This document shows positions 1 to 11,829 of a DNA stretch of 64,000 bases, one piece after another (the stretch's first letter is position 1; each line of letters starts with the position of its first letter). The translations under genes were made by a program, and so were the position numbers. The stretch comes from Planococcus citri. Lineage: Eukaryota; Arthropoda; Insecta; Hemiptera; Pseudococcidae. Location: the NCBI RefSeq assembly GCF_950023065.1, contig NC_088681.1:1984001-2048000 (forward strand), written 5' to 3'. Below the pieces are notes generated by a model. The model was not told where the DNA came from and did no database searches. It saw only the letters and a list, made by a program, of their open reading frames with translations.

Positions 1-1351
1 TTGAAGGTGTGCCCTTATTAGTGTATCGCGAATTATTTACAGGCGCGGGTACGGGAGGGTCATCAAATTTACGTCTATAATTTCGTTGAAACCTAACAGG
101 TACTTCATTTTCAGGATCGTATTGAATTCTAGCCAAATTGGACAATTTTTCAAGAAAATCATCCATAGACTGTCCCTCTTCCATTAGTCTAGTCTGGTAA
201 TTTTCTGGAGCTTTCCCTATCAGGATGTCGATAATTTCATCCTCACTTCTATGGCGATGATTTCGAAGTGATTTCGCCCATCTGGCCATTTTATTCGCCA
301 TATCTTTGAGGTCTTCCGCAGAGTTGAACTCATATCTGCAAGCTTTCATTGCTTCATTTTGAGCTCTGCGATCCCAGTAGAAGTCCAGAAATTTATTTTT
401 CAATTCGCGGTAATTTCGTACGTTTCGTACAGTCTCAAGAAATGATTTACGAGTTTTTGTATTAATCACCCCTTTAAATGCCAGAATCTTATGTCTTTCA
501 GCTACATTTGTTTCCGAAAAATACGCATCAAATTCGTCTAAGAATTCATGCGGAAAGTGCAGTTGGTCGTCTGTGAAAGTAATACCTGCACTTTTTATAG
601 ATCCTGCATCAATCGCGAGAGATTTAACTTTTGAGCCACTTGCCGAGGGAGTATATTGGATTTTCTCTTTGATGTTATTAATTTCTTTGACAATTTGAGC
701 ACAACCTTCGTCACGCTTTTTAGTTTCTTGACAAATTTTGTCAATTGTCTCAGAAATTCGTTGCAAATCCAAAGTATTTCCTTTTGTGGCATTATTTGTT
801 TCGATCAGTGCAACACGAGTAGATTTTAATTTTTCTTTCAATTCATCAACCCAGGTTCCTGCTTCTTTCAGGTTGTTATGAGCTTGGGTTGCAAGATCAG
901 CAAGTTTAGAGTTGACATAAATTCCAATTCCCTTTGCCTCGCATGCTACCGTTGTGGCATTTTGAATTTTATCTTTTTGATTTTCAAAATTCTTTTTTAC
1001 TTCGGCATCAATTTTTTCATTCCAGTCCCAAGTTTTTTGAAAAATTGCAAATACTTGCTCATTGGTAGTATCTTTAAAAAGTTCTGGTTCAAAGGGGCGA
1101 GAGTACTGTTGGGTACCTATCCCTTCGTCACTTGGGGTTTGTAAGTCACTCATATCCTCATATACATGCTCTTTAGCATATGCCTGAGAATGATCACTAA
1201 AGACGGAGTGAGTGGAATTTTGGCTATTTTCCTGTTCCATTTCACTGATGTTATTAAAAACCGATTTCCGATCACGTTTACGAAATTCGAAAAATTTACA
1301 AGGTTTTCTACTCACCCTACTGCGTGTGTTCAAAGCTGGAGGAGTGTTCAT
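1..1351 (-). CDS. gag-type polyprotein of a retroelement (partial)
   Basis: The minus strand is open without a stop from at least 1351 to the window edge, about 450 residues. ATG codons at 1351 and 1153 are both possible starts; the 1351 start gives a basic N-terminus. Residues roughly 70-260 are Lys/Glu/Ile-rich and look coiled-coil-like. Residues about 265-430 resemble an LTR-retroelement gag: a predicted helical region with conserved Trp, Phe and Leu spacing, followed by a proline-rich basic stretch before the edge. No zinc knuckle, protease or reverse transcriptase is visible because the element continues outside the window. A TATA box lies about 100 bases upstream. Family-level call only; Ty3/gypsy or BEL/Pao cannot be separated here. 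Confidence 0.7.
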   Translation of the reverse strand, partial: MNTPPALNTRSRVSRKPCKFFEFRKRDRKSVFNNISEMEQENSQNSTHSVFSDHSQAYAKEHVYEDMSDLQTPSDEGIGTQQYSRPFEPELFKDTTNEQVFAIFQKTWDWNEKIDAEVKKNFENQKDKIQNATTVACEAKGIGIYVNSKLADLATQAHNNLKEAGTWVDELKEKLKSTRVALIETNNATKGNTLDLQRISETIDKICQETKKRDEGCAQIVKEINNIKEKIQYTPSASGSKVKSLAIDAGSIKSAGITFTDDQLHFPHEFLDEFDAYFSETNVAERHKILAFKGVINTKTRKSFLETVRNVRNYRELKNKFLDFYWDRRAQNEAMKACRYEFNSAEDLKDMANKMARWAKSLRNHRHRSEDEIIDILIGKAPENYQTRLMEEGQSMDDFLEKLSNLARIQYDPENEVPVRFQRNYRRKFDDPPVPAPVNNSRYTNKGTPS

Positions 1352-1452
1352 AGAATCACGAAAATATGAAGTGCGAACGAAAGTCCAACGCGAAAGTCCA
1401 ACTTGAGCAAAAGTCACACAAAAAATAATCGAACTGTTTGGATAGTCTGAGC

Positions 1453-1459
1453 TTATATA
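1453..1459 (-). promoter_or_regulatory. TATA box of the gag-type retroelement
   Basis: Minus strand TATATAA within CTATATAAGC, about 100 bases upstream of the ATG at 1351. Position and consensus suit a retroelement promoter. LTR ends and a primer-binding site could not be fixed. Confidence 0.45.
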
Positions 1460-1819
1460 GTGATTTTGGATGCCTATTTTGACAAAAAAGAGAAGTGGAA
1501 ATCTGGAGGTTTGGTGGGAACTTCATTGTAGTCCTTTTCCCACAAAAGATCGTGAGAATTAAGCTTTATGTGCTTTCTCACGCTAAATTTCTTCGCTTTG
1601 AGTAATAAAAGTCTCATTTCAAGCTCATTTTTCTCATTTTTGGATGAAGTTTATGGCTTTGATCATTTAAACTCATTGAATCATCCCTATTTTGACCAAT
1701 AAATCCGTCAAGATGTCACATTTTTGTCAGAAATTGTAGCAATTAATGTCTGGTTTCTGTAATTTATGGTTGCAAGAATATTGTAAATATATATGTTGGC
1801 TGAATTGTAAAAAACATAA

Positions 1820-2280
1820 ATCTGTCAGAAAACAATCAAAAAATATGAATTAATTACAAAAAATGGATCGGAGTATTTGACTATTGTTAGTATGTGATTT
1901 CTATTTATTTCTATTTGTAAGTATAGAAAAAATAAAGACTGACAGAAGCAATAAATTTGAGAAATTGATTGGAGTATTTTAAGGGTTGTTAGTATGTGTA
2001 TAAGCATGGAACAATGAAGCTGACAGATTAATGGCTTGATTTATTGAATTTTGAAAAAATTAATCAGAGTATTTATTTATTGTTAGTATGTACACATGCA
2101 TAGAACAATCAGGCTGACAGATTAATGATTAAATTAATAGATTTTGAAAAATGAATCGGAGTATTTAGCTCCTGTATTTATGTATGTTTTCATTTTCTTA
2201 TACTTGTAGGTATAAGAATAATAAAAATGTCAGAAAAATATTGAATGGTAATAAATTGTCAAAAACTGTCAAAATGTCAA
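1820..2280. repeat. Diverged tandem repeat, about 95-100 bp period, 4 copies
   Basis: The motif GGAGTATTT (or AGAGTATTT) recurs near 1870, 1971, 2067 and 2159, three times followed by TTGTTAGTATGT, and CTGACAGATTAATG is interspersed. It lies upstream of the retroelement TATA box, so it could be a U3 enhancer array (inference). The rest of 1470-2740 is AT-rich with no coding signal. Confidence 0.5.
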
Positions 2281-2739
2281 GCAGAATATTTAAAATATTG
2301 CGTGTTAATATTCTCCAGTTTCCCATGTGGCCAGCATAGAAAAGCAAAAAATATTGAAATGTTAAGTCAATTAATTCTATGGCTATTAGTATGGTTAGTT
2401 TTTACATGCGACGAAAATAAAGGCAGCCTTTATGTATCTATGCTGTATTCAGTAGTCGTTTACGTATTCGTTGCCGAGCATCTATATACTCCAGCAAGTA
2501 GGTGTAATAAAGTAGTTGGATCATGACGTTTTTATTATATCCAAAAAATAGGTAAGAAAAATGTAATCAAATGATGACATTTTTATTATATCAAAAAGGT
2601 GTTCTCAGGTATCAGAGAAGATTCTGTATATTTTGCTTAAATAGGTGTAATAAAGTGACCAAATAGTGACAGTTTTTATTGCTAAAGCAATAAATGTCAA
2701 CGCCTTGAACGAAAGATGTTCGAGTCTCTTGCTTATTAA

Positions 2740-4190
2740 TTTTTATGACTATTTACTGGCGCTATGATTTCGTGAGAATATTTCGGCTCGGAGTTTTTAA
2801 ACAAAGAATCCTATTCGAAAGTAAAGGCTCTGTAAGGCCAAGGCACGTGTATATAGCTATATGAGCTGGATACAAAGAAGATTCTTTATAGGTATGGTAC
2901 CTATGTATTTTATATGGAAAAAGATCGCGCTCTTTTCTACTGAGAACTTAGATATTTTTTGTCTTGTAATTTTAAAAGGTTTCCTCGGAGATTTCGAGTC
3001 TTTGAAACGATCTTTTTAGGCTAGATTTTTGAAATTTTGAACTTACACAGATTCAAAATAGAGTGAGCAGATAGATACATTTTTACAGAAAATGTAGCCA
3101 GTGTGGAATTCGATCAAATGACCCAAATCATGCAGGCTATTTGATCATTTTCTCACTGGTAACTTGAGAAAATTTTTTTATCTAAAGAAAATCAATGAAC
3201 TATTTATAGGCTGAATTTATTCCATTTTTCTACAGATTTTCGTCTGTAAAAAGCAAGAAATAAATTCGTTTCTAGGTACCTACTTGAATAAAATGAGCTG
3301 AACTGCTTATTTTACCCATACACCAAATTGTTAAAATATTACTAGGTACATAGAAAATAACTAAATTAGAGTGGCCAAGAAATTTTCATCAAAATTATGA
3401 CATTTTGATGATTTTAAAACTGGGTGGCCTCACCCAAGTTATCATTGCACTCCATAAGGGAGGAATGAGCTTGAGTGAATTTTTTCTTAACCTAACTATA
3501 CAGACGTTTTCGGAATTTTGAACACTTTAGTTATGAGCATAAAAAGATCAAAGTTTTATGCTTTGCCTTTTTTGTAGGTAATTTTGCACTTTTCTGCCAA
3601 GTTGTCAGATTTTCATCTTCGAACTTGGCAAAAAATAGCAATTTTGCCCTGATTTTAGGTCCGAATTCGTCAGATGGGTAATCTGTTCCATTTGGAACAA
3701 AATTAACCTCGGAAGAATTTTTTCCTTATTTGTGTTGTATTTTCAGATTTTCGTCTTCGTAATTTTCATAGAAATGTCCGAAAATACACCACAAAGGGGT
3801 TAGTTAGGTCAAGAAGCAATTAAATTGAATTCAAAAATATTTAAACTATTTCGATTCGGACTTGTACTGTTACGAATCGCGAGTCTAATGGTCTTGGTTA
3901 GAATTTTTTCCTAGTCCCTATTCTAAATTTTTGCATTTTGAGAGTGTTTGAAAAAATTTGTTCTATTGCTGTTTTAATTATATAGACGTTTTTCAAGTTT
4001 TTATGCTATTTTATGTGAATTTTTGGTTGCTATTTTCTCAAAGATAGACTCACATGATGGTAGAGTACTCACTTTAGGAGACAAACTTACCAATCGCTCA
4101 TGGGGAGTACCATGATTCTCTGTGAGTAAAATATCCTTCATGAGAGTCTTATGAGAATGGCAATGTTTTTGAATTTTTTGAATTTTAAAA
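2740..4190. other. AT-rich non-coding stretch
   Basis: No coding signal or RNA gene was seen. A block near 3840-3975 is similar to one near 4845-4945 and so flanks the tandem array between them. Confidence 0.4.
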
Positions 4191-4199
4191 ATTTTCAAA

Positions 4200-4830
4200 A
4201 GTGCATAATGAATGAGGTATCACAATTCTACTGTACTTCTCAAGATGACTATCGCCCATGAGGCTAGTCAGATTTTACATCTTGCTCATTGGGAGAAGCC
4301 CTCTTGATTGGTACAATATAGCTGCGATCCTTTATTCATTACGTAAGACAGAGACTAGTAATTTTTATGATGTCAAAATTTTGCTTAGATGAAATTTTGG
4401 TAATTATTTTAAGATTAATGTTCTCTGAAAATACACAGCAACCAGGGTACCGCAATTCTACTGTGATTCTTGAGATAATTGTCTCCCTTGAGGCTAGTCA
4501 GGTTTTACACCTTGCTCATGAGGAGTTTTTTCTCAATTGGCACAATATAGCTGCGATCCCCTATCCACCATGTAAGTCAGAGATTAATTTTTTACGAAGC
4601 CAGAGTTTTACGTAGATGAAATTTTGGTTGTTATTTTATGAATGATATTCTCTGTAAATACACAGTGACCAGGGCATCACGATTCTACCATGGTCCTCGA
4701 GATGATTATCTCCCTCGAGACTAGTCAGGTTTTACACCTTGCTCAGCAGGGAGTTTTTTCTCGATTAGTATGATATAGCCGCAGCTACCTACCCACCATG
4801 TAGGTCACAGAGTAATAACCACTTTCGTTT
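4200..4830. repeat. Tandem repeat, about 230 bp unit, 3 copies
   Basis: Three diverged copies begin near 4210, 4443 and 4671. Each carries CAATTCTACTGT-like, GAGGCTAGTCAG-like, TTTTACACCTTGCTCA-like and ATATAGCTGCGATCC-like segments in the same order. Short ORFs inside are not conserved between copies. Confidence 0.7.
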
Positions 4831-5184
4831 TTTAAAAGAATTTATTATTTTGACTCGGACCTGTATTTTTACGAATCATGAATCGAATAGTATTTTAGAA
4901 TCTTTCCCTGCCCCTATTCGCAATTTATGCACGAAAGAGTGTTTGGAAAAATTCATTTTATGTACATACAAATATACTACATTATTTTAGCATAGTGTTA
5001 GTAAGCATTATGTACTGAAACTTTTCTCACTAAAATATGAGCTATCGTTTTAACTAGAAGACCTATCTACGAGACTTCGAGGCAAAAAACGCAATTTTAG
5101 TGGGGTATAAGAAATTTAAAAAAAATCAAAACGAAAAAAAAATCAAAAAAAAATCAAAAATTTTGGAAGGTTATACTTTAGATT

Positions 5185-5520
5185 AATCCGGAACGTAATT
5201 TTTAGCTTGAATAATGCTCATTTTTCGAGAGCTTTTTGAATTCAAGAAAGTTCAAAAAATTAATTTTTTAAGATACAGTGGCCTTTGAGTTCAAAGGTCA
5301 AAGGCTTACCATTGAAACGTAATTTTTAGCTTGAATTATGCTCGTTTTTCGAGCTTTTTGGATTCAAGAAACGTCAAAATGTAATTTTTGAAGACATTTT
5401 GGCCTTTGAAATTCAAAGGTCAAAAGCTTACTTATTGAAACGTAATTTTTAGCTTGAATTATGCTCGTTTTTCGAGCTTTTTGGATTCAAGAAAGTTCAA
5501 AAATTAATTTTTGGTAAATT
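5185..5520. repeat. Tandem repeat, about 125 bp unit, 2.7 copies
   Basis: AACGTAATTTTTAGCTTGAA recurs near 5189, 5316 and 5441, each followed by a TTTTTCGAGCTTTTTG-like segment and a GGCCTTTGAA-TTCAAAGGTCAAA hairpin-like segment. Non-coding. The following 5520-6050 is AT-rich and unassigned. Confidence 0.75.
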
Positions 5521-6050
5521 TAAATTTTTATATTATGAGTTTTCGAAGATGCGTGGCATGTATGAATTTTTCTAGAGAGGTTCATCCACGTCAGGCGCCA
5601 GACTAAGTGATTTAGTCAACTTTGACATGCAACATATCTTGGAAAATCATGTTTTTTCACTCGAATTGTGTTCTTTAAGAGAACCATTTGAAATTCGAGT
5701 TTGACAGAATTTGAAAAAAATCGAAAAGTTTGAAAATTTTGAAAAAATTTGAATTTTTAAGGGTGGGTATTTTAGTAAGTCGGACTGAAAATTTTGCAAT
5801 TTTCGGAAGAATTACGCGGAAGTTAGGCGCCAATATGATAGAGTGAGATTAAGCATAAATGATATAGATGGTTTTTATCAGAATTACTACCTACGTGCTT
5901 AAGTCAAGAAATATTCCCTAAGGTAGTGAATTTATGCCTCGCCAGGTTAGCTCAATATATCGGAGAGGTTTCAGTCATGCAGCTCATTCTTCACAGAAAT
6001 AATCTCTAATTACCAATAAGACTCATATTAATTACACTAAAGTGATAATA

Positions 6051-6767
6051 TGTTTATTGTTAATCAGAAATAATGAAATCAAATACATATTAAAAGGGTA
6101 CAAAGATAAAAAAGTATAGAATAACTATAGGGTTGTTCTATAATAGGTACATGCACAAGCTTATACCTTACGACTCGCGTTAATGAATTACGGAAGGTGG
6201 GTAATTAGATACCCTAGAAATTGCATGCAATTTCGGAATAAATGGTGAGATATACTCACCCAGGTTCACATAATGTCCGCTTCTACTGTCTCTTTCAAGG
6301 TGGCTCACTAATACTAGGCCGGTCGACAGCAATGTAATACACGAGGTACCTATTCTTCTAGGACTATCTCCGATGGCCAGCATAATCGGATGATATCCGG
6401 TGTGAACGCGATTAATTACGTATACGATAATTTAAATCACGAAGCGAGAAACATTTTAACCACTAAAAGTGGGCGAAGACTGAATAAAAGGAGATGAGCA
6501 TCCCCGTAGAGGGATCTCATCTTACTCGTATCAACATAAATGCACTTTCTGACCAAGAACCAGCTTCGCGCGATCGCCGAGTCCAAGATCTTTTGGAAGC
6601 TCAACTTATTTAGAAGTTTAGCCCATTTTAAATACAACTAGTTTGGCTCGCGTCCGTGTTGCTCTATTTATACTATTTTTGGGTGCATCGGATGCGTTCT
6701 ATGCGTTTGCTGCGCGCGATTACGTTATAGCTACGTAGTAGGAGTAGCACAGTAGTAGGAGTTAACA
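6051..6767 (-). mobile_element. Possible solo LTR or LTR fragment
   Basis: On the minus strand the segment starts TGTTAACTCC and ends near AATAAACA, giving TG...CA termini. A TATA box (TATAAATA) lies about 95 bases in, and AATAAA lies at the far end. The interior is GC-richer than its surroundings. I could not find a target-site duplication, primer-binding site or second LTR, so the call is tentative. Two short minus ORFs inside (6180-6383, 6437-6637) match nothing I know. Confidence 0.35.
6665..6672 (-). promoter_or_regulatory. TATA box in the possible LTR
   Basis: Minus strand TATAAATA, preceded by AAATAG and followed by GAGC. Confidence 0.35.
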
Positions 6768-7014
6768 CATTACCAAACTTGCAGTTTAAGGGAGTTATTT
6801 TATTCATCATCTCTATGGTGATGATTAATTTAATCATCGCTTAGGCGATGAAGGCATATTTCCTCATATCAAGTTGAACACTTTTTGTGGAATTTTTGGT
6901 AATTATCTACTATTTTGACGAAGTATTTCGTAGATTTTTTAGATTTGCCTAAGAGGAAAAAGACACAAATTCTTGCTATTTTTTGAATTTTCTGAGAATT
7001 TTTCAATTATTTTT

Positions 7015-9065
7015 GTCCGGCATATGACAATTGGAGTGATTGCACCCCCCCCCGCGGATCTTCCGGGACAACTTTTTTCTTAAAGGGGACATCCTAAGGA
7101 ACATTTTAAAGCAAACTTGTCCAAAAAAAAGTTGGCCTCACTTACAAAATGGTGGCCATTTTGATTGACAGGTCAGCCTAAACCGTAGATTTTGCGCTTC
7201 AACATAGGACTTGCACGAAATTTTTAAACCTTACAAAGGTAGATCGAAAGATCATGCAAAAATTTATCACCTGTCAAAATTTCAAGTGCTAAAGTGCGTT
7301 TTTCGATTTTTGGTGAATTTTTGAAAATCAAATTTAGACCAAAAATGAGGAAAAAAATCAAAGTTTTACCAAATTGACCTAGAAAGCTGAAATTTGGGAT
7401 ATAGCCTATTTTCAACCTGCCAAATCCATTGGAAACTGTTTCAACCCGTTTTGAGCAGTTCTGGAGCCTCCGGCAGATTTTTGAAACTCGAAATTCTCAC
7501 AAAATTTCATCAAAATGGAGTTGGAAAGCTGAAATTTATTCTGCAAACTAATTTCAATGCGCTACGAAGTCGACTGCAGGTGGATTTCAAGTCGTTTTGG
7601 AGCCTCCAGCGACTTTTTGAAAATTCCTGAAGCCTCCAACAGATTTTTGAAACTTCAAATTCTTACAAAATGTCATCAAATGGAGATGGAAAGCTTATTT
7701 ACTCTAGATTCCAATTTTAACACACTCTGAAGACGACTTCAGGTGGGTTCAAGTCATTTTAGAGCCTCCAGCGACTTTTTCAAAAATTACTGAAGACTCC
7801 AGTAAATTTTTGAAACTTTAAATTTTCACAAAATTTCATCAAACTGAGATGGAGAGTCGAAATTCATTCTGCAAACTAATTTCAATACGCTACGAAGTTG
7901 ACTGCTGGTGGATTTCAAGTCGTTTTGGAGCCTCCAGCGACTTTTTGAAAAGTTGTATGGCTTTTTTTTGGAAAATTGAAATTTAATAAACGTAGCTGGA
8001 AGCTTCGAAACCATTTGAAACCACAATGTAGTCTGCGAAGTAAATTTTAGCTTGCCAACTCTATTTGATAAATTTATGTTGCGGGAATTTCAAGTTTCAA
8101 AAATCCATCAGAGGCTCAAGTAATTTTCAAAAAAGTCGCAGGAGGCTCTAAAATGACTTGAACCCGCCTGAAGTCGTCTTCAGAGGGTGTTAAAATCGGA
8201 GTGTAGAGTAAATTTCAGCTTTCCATCTCCATTTGATGAAATTTTGTGAAAATTTAAAGTTTCAAAAGTCTGCTGGAGGCTTCAGGAATTTTCAAAAAGT
8301 CGCTGGAGGCTACAAAACAACTTGAAATTCACCTGCAGTACTTCGTAGCATATTGCAATTAGTTTTTAGAATAAATTTTAGCTTTACAACTCCAATTTGA
8401 TGGAATTTGTGGGAATTTCGAGTTTAAAAAATCTGCTGGAGGTTCCAGGCTTGCTCGAAACGGGTTGAAACCGTTTCCATTCGATTTGGCATGTCGAAAA
8501 TAGGGTATATCCCAAATTTCAGCTTTCTTGGTCAATTTGGTAAAATTTAATTTTTTCCCTCATTTTTGGCCTAAATTGGATTTTAAAAAATTCACCAAAA
8601 ATTGAAAAACGCACTTTAGCACTTGAAATTTCAACAGTTGATAAATTTTTGCATGATCTTTCGATCTAGCTTTGTAAGGTTTGAAAAATGTCGTGCAAGT
8701 CCTATGTTGAAACGCAAAATCTGCGATTTCGGCTGACCTGTTAATCAAAATGGCCACCATTTTGTAAGTAAGGCCAACTATTTTTGGGCAAGTTTGCTTT
8801 AAAATGTTCCTTAAGATGTCCCCTTTAAGAAAAAAGTTGTCCCCGTGGATCGGCGGGGGGTGGGGAGGGGGGGTGCAATTACTCCTATTGTCATATGTGA
8901 GGGCGCATACGGAAAGGGTCCTTATGACCAAAAAAAAAAAAAAAAAGTTCTCTAAAATTGTTGTAGGAACCCTTTACAGAGTTCCTACAACAATTTCAGA
9001 GAACTTTTTTTTTTTTTTTTTGGTCGAATTGTCCCTTTCCGTATGCGCTCTCACATATGCCGGAC
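7015..9065. mobile_element. Foldback element H1 (about 2 kb imperfect palindrome)
   Basis: The left arm starts GTCCGGCATATGACAATTGG and runs through a G/C-run block (about 7045), AAAGGGGACATCCTAAGGAA and blocks with recurring CTCCAGCGACTTTTT. The same sequence returns in reverse complement from the centre near 7960 to the right end near 9065. Arms are roughly 900 bp and clearly diverged. No coding capacity is evident. A 156-bp MITE sits in the right arm. H2 (58.7-60.2 kb) is a second copy with the same centre. Transcription from either side would give a long hairpin RNA (inference). Confidence 0.8.
8898..9053. mobile_element. Palindromic MITE inside H1, 6-bp target duplication CATATG
   Basis: Ends are TGAGGGCGCATACGGAAAGG and the matching inverted copy with one internal difference. 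The core is a near-perfect stem GTTCTCTAAAATTGTTGTAG / CTACAACAATTTCAGAGAAC between an A-run and a T-run, with a loop of about 10 bases. CATATG flanks both sides (8892-8897, 9054-9059). The uninterrupted left arm of H1 (7015-7031) shows the site before insertion. Confidence 0.85.
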
Positions 9066-10624
9066 TATTGGAGCAGTCTTGAGGATGCATGAAAAATCTT
9101 GCATCCCAAGACAATACCACCTATAGTAAAAGGCCTGAGCGCTGTTTTGTGACGTCATCACTACTGGTGGTACTTACGCATCTAACATATCATAATACAC
9201 TATAGAATTGAATGAAAAATCCCCTCAAACGAATTAAATCCTGCGAAAATTTTATTTTTCATATTTTATTTACATGAATAATGAATTCATGATCACGTAG
9301 GAATGATTTAAATGAAAAACTAGACAGCTAAGCAAAGCTTAGCTGCAAAGTGTGCGTAGCTAGCTGCCTTTTCTACAGCTATAACCGTTATTACATCTAG
9401 GTAGTGCATCAGTGAATCAACCATGTCACAGTGATGAGAATTTTTGAAACTCTCACTGCTTCAAAATAATAATTGTTTTTCAGTGTTTTCATATTTTCCA
9501 AATTACAATAGGTATTTCAGAATAATTTATAAGCTTGTATTGCTTCTAAATTAAGAAATTTCTAGTTGTTTTTCATAGTTTGCATTGTTTTAAAATTTAC
9601 AAAATTTCAAATCGATTTCCCGAATTTCCCATCGCTACAATTTCATAAAGTTTTCAATAAATTTTCAGAATTTTGCATTGCTGCTGAGTTAGGAAATTTG
9701 CAATCAATTTTTAGAATTCACATTGCCTCTAAATAGTCAAATTTTGAATAATTTTTCAGAATTCTTATTGTCTTTAAATTAAAAAATTTCAAATTCAATT
9801 TTCAAGTTCATATTGTCCACAAATTGTAAAACGTTTACTCAATTTTTGGAATTCACATTGCCTCCAATTTTTCAGAATTCTCATCTTCTTCATAAATATT
9901 ACAATACTTATTTCATATAATTTTCAAGTTCACATTATCTGCAACTTACAGAACTTTTAATCAATTTTTGGAATTCTCAGCGTCTCTCTATATACAAATT
10001 TTCATATTATTTTTTTTAGAATTTCCATTGTCTTCAAATTTATAAATTTTCAAACCAATTTTCAGAACTTGCTTTTTATTCTAAATTAAGAATTAAATCT
10101 TATAAAATACCTATGTTGAGAATTTGCATTGCCTATTACACGAAAAAAATATGGGTAATTTTTACAAAAAAATTCAACTAAATACTCACAATTAAGTACC
10201 AGATCCCATTCAATAATTTTTACTGTAATCGTATAGTAAAACTTATCATTTTAATAAATTTTGCTATAGGTACCAATAGTAAAAATATTTTGTTTTAATA
10301 ATTTTTACTAAATCATGATAATAAAAATTACATGTTTCAATATTGTACAAAAATTAGTTTAATTTCTCATTTTGAAGTAATTTTTAAATTATAAGTAAAA
10401 AGTTAAAAATTATTCATGTCAAGGTAATTCTTACTTTATACTTATGGTTATAGGTAGACAAAAAATTAATGAAATGAATTTTTAGTTAGCAAATGATATC
10501 ATAATTCATAACTCAGTTTCAGCATTATTTTTGCCCCATTACTATGTACTAGTACTACATAGTAACTCCAAAGCATTTACCTATCCAATTTTCCTACGAA
10601 AAATCCGTCACCTACCTACTTACC

Positions 10625-10712
10625 TCACGGGGATTCGAACCTGGGTCCCTAAATTTCCTATTCCTACCTACATGCCCTAACCACTCAGCCAGAACTTTGC
10701 TACGAGGGTTAG
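10625..10712 (-). mobile_element. tRNA-derived SINE head or tRNA pseudogene (Ser/Leu-like)
   Basis: On the minus strand CTGGCTGAGTGGTTAGGG matches a D-arm / box A of a class II tRNA, and GGGACCCAGGTTCGAATCCC matches a T-arm / box B. The distance between them is tRNA-like, but the anticodon region is not canonical (ATGTAGGTAGGAATAGGAA). Box A and box B could act as an internal RNA polymerase III promoter. A 3' body and poly(A) tail could not be delimited. Confidence 0.65.
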
Positions 10713-10726
10713 GGCATTAAAATAAT

Positions 10727-10905
10727 ATATTTGTTTGGTAAAGGCCCCACCAAACCACGCCCACTTGGAATTTACAGCTAACAGACTGGGGGTGTAACAG
10801 GGTACAATAAACCACAGCTGGTGATGGAATAGACTGGGGGTATAGCAGGGTACAATGAGCGGCAGGTGTTCTACAAGTCCCCTTTTCCCTTTTTTAGGAT
10901 TTAAT
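10727..10905. mobile_element. Short insertion bracketed by a 13-bp direct repeat
   Basis: GCATTAAAATAAT occurs at 10714-10726 and 10906-10918 and brackets 179 bases that carry two copies of AGACTGGGGGT-TAGCAGGGTACAAT-like sequence. The exact 13-bp repeat looks like a target duplication of a retroposed element; the inserted family is not recognised. Confidence 0.5.
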
Positions 10906-11829
10906 GCATTAAAATAATGAACTAAAATTGCAATTACTCAGCAATTACCCATCCAAATTGAATGAAAATTAATCTATTCCCTCCGCCTTAATGATTCTCA
11001 AATGGTGTCCAATAGGTACAAAAAACGGTTGGATAGCTTAAGAGAACATTCAGTTCCAAAAAAATTTCATTTCTCAAAGCGAAACCAATAGTGTGCTACG
11101 CACACTAAAAAATGAAGAAATTAGGTTATAAACAACACTGTTTTTCAACATTAAAGATGAAAGTTACACATAAACTTGACAAAATTATACCTTTTGGCGG
11201 ATATTACAACACTCACTGGTGAAATATAATGAAATAATCGTCGAATCTTGTCAAAATCCCACTAAAATCAGCTAATTGGTTTGAGATGTTGATGGTTTCT
11301 TGATTCTTAATTAGATATCCATTCACCATTGTAGTTGGATGGTTGTATTCGCAATGCAGATTCAAAATGTATTGTAGATTAGATTATATGGTTCACTATT
11401 CATTTCACTGCGATGTTATTACAGTATTTCCAGTAAAAGACAGGCACTAGTACACATCAGTTTTCATTTTTATTCACTTCACAAGATATCTACACATCCA
11501 AATCACACAACAGTCACAACACAAACAGATCCCAGATCGCGAAAAATTCATTTTTGTACAAAAATAAAGTAATCCAATACCACCAATAGTTGAAAACAAC
11601 AATATTCCATCACTGTACCACATTTTAGAACGAATTTAATTAATTAGTCATCATTTTAATAACTTTTTCAACGAAAGTTTTACTCAATTTCATGAATTCG
11701 CCATTTAAACATAAGTAGGTACGTTAAAATTCAAATGGTAAACACAATGGAGTCATCTACTAGTGGTGACGTCAGAGCTGATAAGGATTCAGCGCTCAGG
11801 CCTTCTACTATAGGTGGTATTGCCCAAGA

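Larger units (their letters stand above)
9112..11822. mobile_element. Non-autonomous TIR DNA element, 2711 bp, 7-bp target duplication
   Basis: Terminal inverted repeats of 33 bp (9112-9144 and 11790-11822) differ at one base and start CAATACCACCTATAGTA. A second shared block TGACGTCA lies slightly inside both ends. The direct duplication CCCAAGA flanks the element at 9105-9111 and 11823-11829. There is no ORF of note, so transposition would need an outside enzyme. The interior is AT-rich and has a SINE-like tRNA head and a further insertion. Superfamily not assignable from these ends alone. Confidence 0.8.

Noticed and set aside
6180..6637. Two short minus ORFs in the LTR candidate
   Set aside because: Unrecognised, short, and in a segment better explained as LTR sequence.
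8560..9082. ORFs of 92 and 123 residues at the H1 right arm
   Set aside because: They cross the arm, the G/C runs and the nested MITE; not conserved in H2.
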